From Pseudomonadota bacterium (GTDB lineage Bacteria; Pseudomonadota; Gammaproteobacteria; Steroidobacterales; Steroidobacteraceae), in NCBI GenBank assembly GCA_021850555.1, contig JAJZLX010000567.1, forward strand, positions 1-5,153: DNA of 5,153 bases, in the 5' to 3' direction. The notes under the pieces are model-generated. The model saw only the letters and a program-made list of their open reading frames with translations, had not been told where the DNA came from and did no database searches. Positions within the stretch are counted from its first letter, which is position 1. Every line of letters begins with the position of its first letter. The position numbers and the translations under genes are program-made. Positions 1-5,153 of the stretch are shown one piece after another.

Positions 1-839
1 CGCGCGATCACGTGGTGCAGCTCGCCGAGCGGCTCGCGGCGGCGGATGCGGCCGAGCTCGTGCGCTTTGCCCAGTCGCTGGAGCAATGGGCGCCGGACTA
101 TGCGCAGCTCCTCGATGAGCTCGCCTCGCTCCTGACGCGTATCGCGATCAGGCAGGTGGTCAGCGACTACGAGGGCGATGAGCTTTACCCGCCGGAGCTG
201 ATCGCACGCCTGGCCGGCTCGCTCGGCGCCGAGGACGTGCAGCTTTACTATCAGACCGCCCTCATCGGACGGCGAGATCTCACCCTCGCACCCGATCCGC
301 GCACCGGCTTCGAGATGACGCTGCTGCGGATGATCGCCTTCCGGCCCGCGACCGATGAGGGACACGCATCGCCTGCCCCCGCGCGCGGCCGCGCGCCGGC
401 TTCCGCGGCAACCTCCGCGCCGCGCGCGCCGCAGAGCGCTGCAGCGCCTGCGGCAAGCTCTCCGGGAGGATGGGACGGCCTGCTGGCGCAGCTCGATCTG
501 CAGGGCGCGGCGCGCCAGCTGGCGAGCCACTGCGCGCTCATCGGGCGCGAGGGCGCGGTCGTGAAGCTCTCGATCGACCCGCGCAGCCGCTCGCTGCGGA
601 CCGCATCGCTGGAGGAAAAGCTCGCTCAGGCGCTCTCCAAGCACTACGGCCAGCCGGTCCGCCTGGAGTTCGTCACCGCGAGCGAGCCGGCCGAGACCCC
701 CGCGCAGGCCCGCCAGCGCGCCTCCCAGGAGGAGGTGGAAGAGGCGCGCCGCGTTTTCGAGGCCGACCCTGGCGTACAGGGCTTTCGCGAGCGCTTCGGC
801 GCCGCGACCGTCCCCGAGACCATCCGCCCGGTGAAGTGA
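1..839 (+). CDS. dnaX: DNA polymerase III subunit tau/gamma, C-terminal part (5' truncated by window)
   Basis: This is the C-terminal portion of the clamp-loader subunit tau, which loads the beta clamp, holds polymerase cores together and contacts DnaB helicase. The reading frame is open from base 3 with no stop before TGA at 837-839, so the start and the AAA+ ATPase domains lie upstream of the window. Counting from the GTG at 12, residues 1-112 look like the helical oligomerisation domain III, with the family signature LYYQTALIGRRDL (78-90) and GFEMTLLRMIAFRP (99-112). Residues 113-152 are an Ala/Pro/Ser-rich linker, as is usual in tau. Residues 153-275 form the polymerase-alpha-binding C-terminal domain, ending in the typical acidic helix, DPGVQGFRERFGA segment and IRP tail. 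Recognition is from family knowledge of these segments. ybaB follows after 66 bp on the same strand, the standard dnaX-ybaB-recR order. No A-rich slippery heptamer is seen, so production of a gamma form by frameshifting is not supported in the visible part. Confidence 0.95.
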   Translation, partial: RDHVVQLAERLAAADAAELVRFAQSLEQWAPDYAQLLDELASLLTRIAIRQVVSDYEGDELYPPELIARLAGSLGAEDVQLYYQTALIGRRDLTLAPDPRTGFEMTLLRMIAFRPATDEGHASPAPARGRAPASAATSAPRAPQSAAAPAASSPGGWDGLLAQLDLQGAARQLASHCALIGREGAVVKLSIDPRSRSLRTASLEEKLAQALSKHYGQPVRLEFVTASEPAETPAQARQRASQEEVEEARRVFEADPGVQGFRERFGAATVPETIRPVK

Positions 840-858
840 GCCGGCGATCACGCACGGC

Positions 859-879
859 GCCGGGGCGCCCGGCTTCTTC
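859..879 (+). terminator. Hairpin with pyrimidine tail between dnaX and ybaB, possible weak terminator or attenuator
   Basis: A perfect 6-bp G/C inverted repeat, GCCGGG (859-864) and CCCGGC (868-873), encloses a 3-base loop and is followed at once by TTCTTC (874-879). This resembles an intrinsic terminator with a short, C-interrupted T tract. It begins 20 bases after the dnaX stop and ends 14 bases before the ybaB Shine-Dalgarno. It may only partly reduce read-through, since the three genes are commonly cotranscribed in relatives. In GC-rich DNA such a short stem can arise by chance. Confidence 0.3.
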
Positions 880-892
880 AATCAAGACCATC

Positions 893-898
893 GAGGAG
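893..898 (+). promoter_or_regulatory. Shine-Dalgarno of ybaB
   Basis: GAGGAG lies 7 bases before the ATG at 906. This is a strong, well-placed ribosome binding site that fixes the ybaB start. Confidence 0.75.
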
Positions 899-905
899 CG
901 AGCCC

Positions 906-1229
906 ATGCGAGGCAACATCAATCAGCTCATGAAACAGGCCCAGGCGATGCAGGCCAACATGCAGAAGATGCAGGAGCAGATCGCGACCCTGGAGGTCGT
1001 CGGCGAGGCCGGCGGCGGCATGGTCAAGGTGACCATGAGCGGCCGGCACGAGGTCCGGCGCGTGCAGATCGAGCCCGCCGTCGTCGGCGAGGATCGCGAG
1101 ATGCTCGAGGACCTGATCGCCGCGGCCGTGAACGACGCGGTGCATAAGGTGGAGGCGATGGTGCAGGAGAAGATGGCCTCCATGACCGCGGGGTTGCAAC
1201 TGCCGCCGGGGATGAAGCTGCCCTTCTAG
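906..1229 (+). CDS. ybaB: YbaB/EbfC family nucleoid-associated DNA-binding protein
   Basis: This is a small (107 aa) dimeric DNA-binding protein of the YbaB/EbfC family. Members coat the nucleoid and have been linked to gene regulation and DNA repair. The N-terminal helix (about residues 4-30) is rich in Met, Gln and Lys, including the characteristic [13 protein letters not shown] run. It is followed by the family's Gly-rich turn [18 protein letters not shown] (33-50) and a central beta strand region. Residues 62-92 form the second long helix, containing [12 protein letters not shown], and the protein ends with a Gly/Pro-rich tail, LPPGMKLPF. Length and segment order match the family. The ATG start is supported by a GAGGAG ribosome binding site. 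The gene lies between dnaX and recR as in many proteobacteria, and its TAG stop is one base from the recR ATG. That spacing suggests translational coupling and a role alongside recombination or repair, although its exact function remains loosely defined across the family. Confidence 0.95.
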   Translation: MRGNINQLMKQAQAMQANMQKMQEQIATLEVVGEAGGGMVKVTMSGRHEVRRVQIEPAVVGEDREMLEDLIAAAVNDAVHKVEAMVQEKMASMTAGLQLPPGMKLPF

Positions 1230-1230
1230 G

Positions 1231-1827
1231 ATGAAATTCTCTCCTCGTCTCGCGCAGCTGATCGACGCGCTGCGGGCGTTGCCCGGGATTGGCCCGAAGA
1301 GCGCCCAGCGCATGGCGTTTCATCTGCTGCAGGATGGGCGCTCCGCCGCCCAGGCGCTCTCGCAGGCGCTCGATGCGGCGCTCGCCTCGGTGCAGCGCTG
1401 CCGGCGCTGTCGCATGCTCGCCGAGGAGGAGTTATGTTCGATCTGCGCATCGCCGCAGCGCGAGACGGCGCTTCTTTGCGTGGTTGAATCCCCCGCAGAC
1501 GTCGTGGCCGTCGAGCAGTCGGGCAGCTATCGAGGCCGCTACTTCGTGCTGATGGGCCATCTTTCCCCCCTCGACGGGGTCGGGCCGGAGCAGCTCGGCA
1601 TGCGCGAGCTCGACGCGATTCTCGATGAAGGCCTCGTGCGCGAGCTGATTCTCGCCACCAATCCCACGGTGGAGGGCGAGGCGACGGCGCACTTTCTGGC
1701 GCAGATCGCGGCCCGGCGCGCCATCCCCGCGAGCCGCATCGCGCACGGAGTGCCGATTGGTGGCGAGATCGAGTATGTTGACGGCGGCACGCTGGCGCGC
1801 GCATTCGCCGGCCGGCAGGTGGTCTGA
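1231..1827 (+). CDS. recR: Recombination mediator protein RecR
   Basis: RecR works with RecF and RecO to load RecA onto SSB-coated single-stranded gaps during RecFOR repair. The 198-aa length is normal for the family. Domains in order: an N-terminal helix-hairpin-helix (about residues 9-33, core [17 protein letters not shown]); a C4 zinc finger formed by Cys57, Cys60, Cys69 and Cys72; a Toprim domain from about residue 79, with [11 protein letters not shown] containing the conserved Glu86 and the later [10 protein letters not shown] segment (144-153); and the C-terminal [20 protein letters not shown] motif (173-192), typical of RecR and important for ring assembly. All four zinc ligands are present. 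ATG at 1231 is used because the helix-hairpin-helix follows at the usual distance. No clear Shine-Dalgarno precedes it, but the ybaB stop ends at 1229, so reinitiation by ribosomes finishing ybaB is likely (inference). rsgA converges from the other strand 60 bp downstream. Confidence 0.98.
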   Translation: MKFSPRLAQLIDALRALPGIGPKSAQRMAFHLLQDGRSAAQALSQALDAALASVQRCRRCRMLAEEELCSICASPQRETALLCVVESPADVVAVEQSGSYRGRYFVLMGHLSPLDGVGPEQLGMRELDAILDEGLVRELILATNPTVEGEATAHFLAQIAARRAIPASRIAHGVPIGGEIEYVDGGTLARAFAGRQVV

Positions 1828-1887
1828 GAATTCGCACGTCGCTCGGGAGCCTGGCCGCTGCGCAGCCGCCGACAAAGCCCTCGGTTC
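1828..1887. other. Convergent intergenic gap, recR/rsgA
   Basis: These 60 bases separate the recR stop from the rsgA stop. They hold a 10-bp perfect palindrome, GCTGCGCAGC (1857-1866), flanked by GGC and GCC beyond one C-C mismatch on each side, so an imperfect 8-bp stem could form on either strand. No T tract follows in either direction, so I do not call it an intrinsic terminator. Rho-dependent termination or simple overlap of the two transcripts is possible. Confidence 0.35.
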
Positions 1888-2805
1888 CTACCGCCGCCCC
1901 TTCGGGCCCTGCGCATCGAGCAGCGTCTCACGCAGGCGGCGCAGCCGCCGGTAGCTCTCGTACCGCCGGGGATGGATCGTGCCGGCATCGACTGCTGCTC
2001 GCACCGCGCAGTCCGGCTCCCGCAAATGCCGGCAGTCGAGAAAGCGGCAGCCGCCGGCAAGACGCGCCACTTCGATAAAGCCCAGGTGGCGGGGCTCGAG
2101 GCGCTCGATCGCGGGAGCGAAATCCCTCACACCCGGGGAATCCATGAGCTGACCGCCCCCGGGCAGATCGAACAAACGCGAAGCGGTGGTCGTATGACGG
2201 CCTTCGGCCGCGCGCATCAAGCCGCCGACCGCGATGTCGGTGCCCGGGAGGAGGTGGCGCGCCAGAGATGATTTGCCGACGCCGGATTGCCCGACGAGAG
2301 CCGTCACTTCGGCGGTGCAGGCGTTGCGCAGCGCTTCCATTCCTTCGCCGGTCGATGCCGAGGTCGCGATCCAGGCGTAACCTGCCGCCTCGTACGCCTG
2401 CAGCTGGTCTCGCAACGCCGCATCGATTCCGAGATCGGCTTTGTTGAGCACGAGGGAGGCGGCGACGCCGGCCGATTCGGCGGCGGCCAGATAGCGATCC
2501 ACGATGAACAGGTCGGGCTGCGGCACCGGGGCGATGACGGCCAGCAGGCGGGTGAGATTGGCGAGGACCGGCTCCGAGCCGCCGCGCACGTTGGAGCGGT
2601 AAAGCGCGGTGCGCCTCGGCAACACCTCGAGCACGTGGACCTCGGCATGATGCTCGCCGTGGCGGCAGCGTACCTCATCGCCGCAGACGATGGTGAGGCC
2701 TCGTCCGAAGGGGCGTGCCTTGAATTCCTGTCCGCGCTCGTCGCGCACCAGCAGGTGCCGGCCAAAGGCGGCGATCACCTGGGCTTCGAACGTTGCTACA
2801 CTCAC
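1888..2805 (-). CDS. rsgA: Ribosome small-subunit-dependent GTPase A (30S maturation factor)
   Basis: RsgA (YjeQ/YloQ) binds the immature 30S subunit near the decoding centre and uses GTP hydrolysis to promote its late maturation. The 305-aa protein shows an N-terminal OB-fold (about 5-65), then a circularly permuted GTPase with motifs in the order G4-G5-G1-G2-G3: NKAD (121-124), TSAS (148-151), P-loop GQSGVGKSS (172-180), GRHTTT (202-207) and DSPG (222-225). The C-terminal zinc-binding module has the C-x4-C-x-H-x5-C spacing: Cys253, Cys258, His260 and Cys266. All diagnostic residues are intact. The start is GTG at 2805-2803. An in-frame TAA at 2817-2815, 9 bases upstream, rules out a longer protein, and a later start would cut into the OB-fold. 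The basic, disordered N-terminal extension seen in E. coli RsgA is therefore absent. No Shine-Dalgarno precedes the GTG. The gene is divergent from orn, as in E. coli. Confidence 0.97.
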   Translation of the reverse strand: MSVATFEAQVIAAFGRHLLVRDERGQEFKARPFGRGLTIVCGDEVRCRHGEHHAEVHVLEVLPRRTALYRSNVRGGSEPVLANLTRLLAVIAPVPQPDLFIVDRYLAAAESAGVAASLVLNKADLGIDAALRDQLQAYEAAGYAWIATSASTGEGMEALRNACTAEVTALVGQSGVGKSSLARHLLPGTDIAVGGLMRAAEGRHTTTASRLFDLPGGGQLMDSPGVRDFAPAIERLEPRHLGFIEVARLAGGCRFLDCRHLREPDCAVRAAVDAGTIHPRRYESYRRLRRLRETLLDAQGPKGRR

Positions 2806-2842
2806 GGGCGGCGATTATTGCCGATCGGGCCCGCCGGGCCTA
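2806..2842 (-). promoter_or_regulatory. Candidate rsgA promoter within the rsgA/orn divergent gap
   Basis: On the minus strand AATAAT (2819-2814) matches the sigma70 -10 consensus TATAAT at 5 of 6 positions and is the most AT-rich spot in the 50-bp gap. At 17-bp spacing the -35 position reads TAGGCC (2842-2837), only 3 of 6 matches. A start site about 7 bases past the -10 would fall near 2807, almost on the GTG codon. This is a pattern-based guess. The same stretch could also hold the orn promoter on the plus strand (TTGCTA at 2793-2798, weak). Confidence 0.3.
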
Positions 2843-2844
2843 CC

Positions 2845-2850
2845 GGGGAG
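2845..2850 (+). promoter_or_regulatory. Shine-Dalgarno of orn
   Basis: GGGGAG sits 5 bases before ATG 2856. It decides the orn start in favour of this codon over the in-frame ATG at 2793, which lies inside rsgA and would add 21 residues unlike any Orn N-terminus. Confidence 0.7.
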
Positions 2851-2855
2851 CGAGC

Positions 2856-3410
2856 ATGCCGAGCGCCGAGCATCTTATCTGGATTGACCTGGAGATGACG
2901 GGCCTGAAGCCCGACACGGACGTCATCATCGAGATCGCCACCATCGTCACGGACAAGGAGCTCAATGTTCTTGTCGAGGGGCCGGTGCTGGCCATTCATC
3001 ACAGCGAGCAGGTTCTGGCGGGCATGGACGAGTGGAACCAGAAGCAGCACGGCGGCTCGGGCCTGCTGGCGCGGGTGCGCGCGAGCGCGATTGACACGAC
3101 GGAAGCCGAGACGCGTACACTGGGGTTCCTCTCGCAGCTGGTAGCCCCGGGCGCCTCGCCCATGTGCGGCAACAGTATCTGCCAGGACCGGCGGTTTCTG
3201 GCCCGCCTCATGCCGCGGCTCGAGCGCTTCTTCCATTACCGCAACCTGGACGTGAGCACGCTGAAGGAACTCGCGCGCCGCTGGGCGCCGGGGGTGGCCG
3301 AGGGGTTCGTGAAGCAGGACGCGCACCTGGCGCTCTCGGACATCCGCGAGTCGGTCCGGGAGCTCAAGTACTACCGCGAGAGACTGTTCCTGCCGGCTTA
3401 CCGCGGCTGA
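2856..3410 (+). CDS. orn: Oligoribonuclease (DEDDh 3'-5' exoribonuclease)
   Basis: Orn is a cytoplasmic homodimer that degrades very short RNAs, chiefly dinucleotides such as pGpG, to mononucleotides. It thereby completes mRNA decay and cyclic-di-GMP breakdown. The 184-aa product matches the family length (181 in E. coli). The DEDDh catalytic set is complete: Asp11 and Glu13 in [11 protein letters not shown], Asp111 in [11 protein letters not shown], and His157 and Asp162 in [11 protein letters not shown]. Other hallmarks are [10 protein letters not shown] (24-33), MDEWN (57-61), the [12 protein letters not shown] segment (128-139) and the C-terminal [10 protein letters not shown] (169-178). 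The ATG at 2856 has a good ribosome binding site and places Asp11 one residue from its E. coli counterpart. The gene diverges from rsgA across 50 bp and converges on ppsA with 59 bp between stops. Residues, length and context agree, so the call is firm. Confidence 0.98.
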   Translation: MPSAEHLIWIDLEMTGLKPDTDVIIEIATIVTDKELNVLVEGPVLAIHHSEQVLAGMDEWNQKQHGGSGLLARVRASAIDTTEAETRTLGFLSQLVAPGASPMCGNSICQDRRFLARLMPRLERFFHYRNLDVSTLKELARRWAPGVAEGFVKQDAHLALSDIRESVRELKYYRERLFLPAYRG

Positions 3411-3469
3411 GCTCCCCAAGCGCGGGACTGCCCCGCCAGCGACAGCCGGGTCTGCTCCCCCGGATCGGC
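3411..3469. other. Convergent intergenic gap, orn/ppsA, with short G/C hairpins
   Basis: This gap of 59 bases separates the orn stop from the ppsA stop. Visible short inverted repeats are GCGGG (3422-3426) with CCCGC (3432-3436), CCGGG (3446-3450) with CCCGG (3459-3463), and CGGATC (3461-3466) with GATCCG (3475-3480), the last spanning the ppsA stop codon. None is followed by a T run on either strand, so an intrinsic terminator is not supported. Structured or Rho-dependent bidirectional termination is possible. Confidence 0.35.
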
Positions 3470-5153
3470 TCAGAGATCCGCCGTTCGTGGTGGGGACCCT
3501 GCCAGGAATAGCCAGGTCTCCACTACGGTGTCGGGGTTGAGAGAGATACTCTCGATGCCCTGCTCGAGCAGCCAGCGCGCGAAGTCCGGATGGTCTGAGG
3601 GACCTTGGCCGCAGATGCCGACGTATTTCCCCTTGGCTCGGCAGGCGGCGATCGCCATGCCGATCAGGCGCCGGACCGCCTCGTCCCGCTCGTCGAATTG
3701 CTTGGCGACGATGGCTGAATCGCGATCCAGGCCGAGCGTGAGCTGGGTAAGGTCGTTCGAGCCGATCGACATGCCGTCGAAGTGCTCGAGATAGTGCTCG
3801 GCGAGCAACGCGTTGGTCGGCAGCTCGCACATCATGATGACCTTCAGGCCGTGCTCGCCGCGTTTCAGGCCGTTTGCGGCAAGCAGCTCGGTCACGCGCT
3901 GCGCTTCCTTGACGCTGCGCACGAAAGGCACCATGACCTGGACGTTCTCGAGCCCCATCTGCTCGCGCACGTGCTTGATGGCCTGACATTCCAGCTCGAA
4001 GCACGGCCGGAAGCTCTCGTCCACGTAGCGCGAGGCGCCGCGGAAGCCGAGCATCGGATTCTCCTCGTGCGGCTCGTACCGGTTGCCGCCGATGAGGTTG
4101 GCGTACTCGTTGGATTTGAAGTCCGAAAGGCGCACGATCACCGGCTCCGGGGCGAAGGCCGCGGCGATCTGCGCGATGCCTTCGGAGAGCTTTTCGACGA
4201 AAAAGCCGACCGGATCGTCATAGCCCGCCATCTGCGAGCGGATCTGCTCCTTGAGGGCGTCATCCAGGCGCGCGTACTCGAGCAGCGCCCGTGGATGCAC
4301 GCCGATCATGCGATTGATGATGAACTCCAGCCGCGCAAGGCCCACGCCGCGGTTGGGAATGCCCGCGAAGTCGAACGCGCGGTCGGGATTGCCGACGTTC
4401 ATCATGATCTTCACGGGGATTTTCGGCAGGGAGTCGAGTTCGATGGTCGAGCGCTCGAAATCCAGCAGCCCCTCGTACACGTAGCCCGTGTCGCCCTCGG
4501 CGCACGAGACGGTGACCGGTTGGCCCTCGCCGATGCGCCGGGTCGCATCCGCGCAGCCGACCACCGCCGGGATGCCGAGCTCGCGGGCGATGATGGCCGC
4601 GTGGCAGGTGCGTCCGCCCCGGTTGGTCACGATGGCCGACGCCCGCTTCATGACCGGCTCCCAGTCAGGATCGGTCATGTCGGCCACCAGCACATCGCCC
4701 GCCTGCACGCGGGCCATTTCCTGCACGTCGCGGATGATGCGCGCCGGGCCCGCGCCGATCCGCTGGCCGATGCTGCGGCCCGTGGCGAGCACTCGGCCGC
4801 GCGAATGCAGCGAGAAGCGCTGGATGGTGCGTCCGGCACGGCTCTGTACCGTCTCCGGACGGGCCTGCAGGATGAACAGCTGGCCGCTTTCACCGTCCTT
4901 GCCCCATTCGATGTCCATGGGCTTGCCGTAGTGCTCCTCGATGGCGAGCGCCTGGCGCGCGAGCAAGGCAAGGTCGGCATCGGTCAGGCAGAAGCGCAGC
5001 CGCTCGGTCTGCGCCACTTCCACGGTGCGCACCCGCTCGCCCGACTCGGGCGGTGCATACACCATCTTGATCGCCTTGGCCCCGAGGTTGCGGCGCAGCA
5101 CCGCGGGCCTGCCGGCGCGCACGGCCGGCTTGTATAGATAGAACTCGTCGGGA
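3470..5153 (-). CDS. ppsA: Phosphoenolpyruvate synthase, N-terminus cut off by window edge
   Basis: PpsA (pyruvate, water dikinase) converts pyruvate, ATP and water to phosphoenolpyruvate, AMP and phosphate in gluconeogenesis. About 560 residues are visible, the frame is open to the window edge, and the stop is TGA at 3472-3470. By comparison with the E. coli enzyme (about 790 aa), roughly the first 235-240 residues are missing. Numbering from the in-frame Val codon at 5122: residues 1-95 are the end of the ATP-grasp domain, with [10 protein letters not shown] and [11 protein letters not shown]. The swivelling phosphohistidine domain carries the catalytic His174 in [21 protein letters not shown] (codon 4603-4601). 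The C-terminal TIM-barrel PEP/pyruvate domain includes NPDRAFDF (245-252), [21 protein letters not shown] (261-281), [13 protein letters not shown] (331-343), ENPMLGFRG (354-362), [18 protein letters not shown] (452-469) and the acid/base Cys504 in [10 protein letters not shown]. All key residues are present. A ppsR regulator gene is not in view. Confidence 0.98.
   Translation of the reverse strand, partial: PDEFYLYKPAVRAGRPAVLRRNLGAKAIKMVYAPPESGERVRTVEVAQTERLRFCLTDADLALLARQALAIEEHYGKPMDIEWGKDGESGQLFILQARPETVQSRAGRTIQRFSLHSRGRVLATGRSIGQRIGAGPARIIRDVQEMARVQAGDVLVADMTDPDWEPVMKRASAIVTNRGGRTCHAAIIARELGIPAVVGCADATRRIGEGQPVTVSCAEGDTGYVYEGLLDFERSTIELDSLPKIPVKIMMNVGNPDRAFDFAGIPNRGVGLARLEFIINRMIGVHPRALLEYARLDDALKEQIRSQMAGYDDPVGFFVEKLSEGIAQIAAAFAPEPVIVRLSDFKSNEYANLIGGNRYEPHEENPMLGFRGASRYVDESFRPCFELECQAIKHVREQMGLENVQVMVPFVRSVKEAQRVTELLAANGLKRGEHGLKVIMMCELPTNALLAEHYLEHFDGMSIGSNDLTQLTLGLDRDSAIVAKQFDERDEAVRRLIGMAIAACRAKGKYVGICGQGPSDHPDFARWLLEQGIESISLNPDTVVETWLFLAGSPPRTADL

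Noticed and set aside
470..1147. 225-codon plus-strand open frame overlapping dnaX and ybaB in another frame, considered as a possible frameshift product
   Set aside because: There is no slippery site at the dnaX overlap. The Arg/Gly/Ala-rich composition is typical of a shadow, and both dnaX and ybaB frames are intact and conserved.
1857..1866. Palindrome GCTGCGCAGC as a recR/rsgA bidirectional terminator or protein-binding site
   Set aside because: There is no T tract on either side, and the outer stem is broken by C-C mismatches. A short G/C palindrome is expected by chance in such DNA.
2793..2855. Longer start of orn at ATG 2793
   Set aside because: The extra 21 residues do not fit Orn N-termini and overlap rsgA coding sequence. 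ATG 2856 has GGGGAG at the right distance and gives a family-length protein.
2287..2898. 203-codon plus-strand open frame antisense to rsgA and running into the orn start
   Set aside because: It is antisense to all the GTPase motifs of rsgA, with no motif of its own and no good ribosome binding site.
2802..4004. 400-codon open frame on the minus strand covering antisense orn and a shifted frame of the ppsA 3' end
   Set aside because: It spans two well-supported genes in the wrong frame or strand, has low-complexity Arg/Ala/Gly composition and no family resemblance.
5111..5129. Repeated GCCGGC forming an inverted repeat inside ppsA
   Set aside because: Each unit is self-palindromic, common in GC-rich genomes, and fully explained by conserved coding sequence (KPAVRAGRP).
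3782..5137. 451-codon open frame on the plus strand, antisense to ppsA
   Set aside because: It lies opposite a fully conserved ppsA. It has no recognisable domain, and its His/Ala/Arg/Leu-rich composition is what the complement of GC-rich coding sequence gives. Long shadow frames are expected with strong third-position G/C bias.
1..5153. Search for a novel defence, mobile or CRISPR-like system
   Set aside because: All sizeable sequence is accounted for by six known housekeeping genes. The gaps are 50-66 bp, with no direct-repeat arrays, integrase, transposase, toxin-antitoxin pair or tRNA seen.

Overview
This window is chromosomal housekeeping DNA from a GC-rich proteobacterium, most likely a gammaproteobacterium. 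The GC-richness is judged by eye, from coding sequence with strong G/C bias at third codon positions. The lineage inference rests on the dnaX-ybaB-recR cluster, an oligoribonuclease gene (orn, typical of Gamma- and Betaproteobacteria), a divergent rsgA/orn pair as in enterobacteria, and a PpsA very similar to the E. coli enzyme. I cannot assign a genus. There is no sign of mobile elements, CRISPR, tRNA, rRNA or phage genes.

Layout: (1) Positions 1-1827, plus strand: the C-terminal part of dnaX (tau subunit of the DNA polymerase III clamp loader), then ybaB/ebfC (nucleoid-associated protein), then recR (recombination mediator). ybaB and recR are separated by one base. (2) Positions 1888-2805, minus strand: rsgA, a circularly permuted GTPase for 30S ribosome maturation, converging on recR. 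(3) Positions 2856-3410, plus strand: orn, a DEDDh 3'-5' exoribonuclease for very short RNAs, divergent from rsgA across about 50 bp. (4) Positions 3470-5153, minus strand: ppsA (phosphoenolpyruvate synthase), converging on orn and cut by the window edge so that its N-terminal nucleotide-binding region is missing.

Functionally, dnaX-ybaB-recR is a replication, nucleoid and repair cluster. rsgA and orn serve ribosome assembly and RNA turnover. ppsA is the gluconeogenic entry step from pyruvate. All six genes look intact where visible, with their key motifs present, and no gene-sized gap is left unexplained.

I found no credible evidence of a new biological system. The points worth a second look are modest: rsgA has a GTG start with no Shine-Dalgarno and a -10-like hexamer so close that the mRNA could be leaderless; a compact hairpin followed by a pyrimidine tract lies between dnaX and ybaB; and the visible dnaX segment has no A-rich slippery heptamer.
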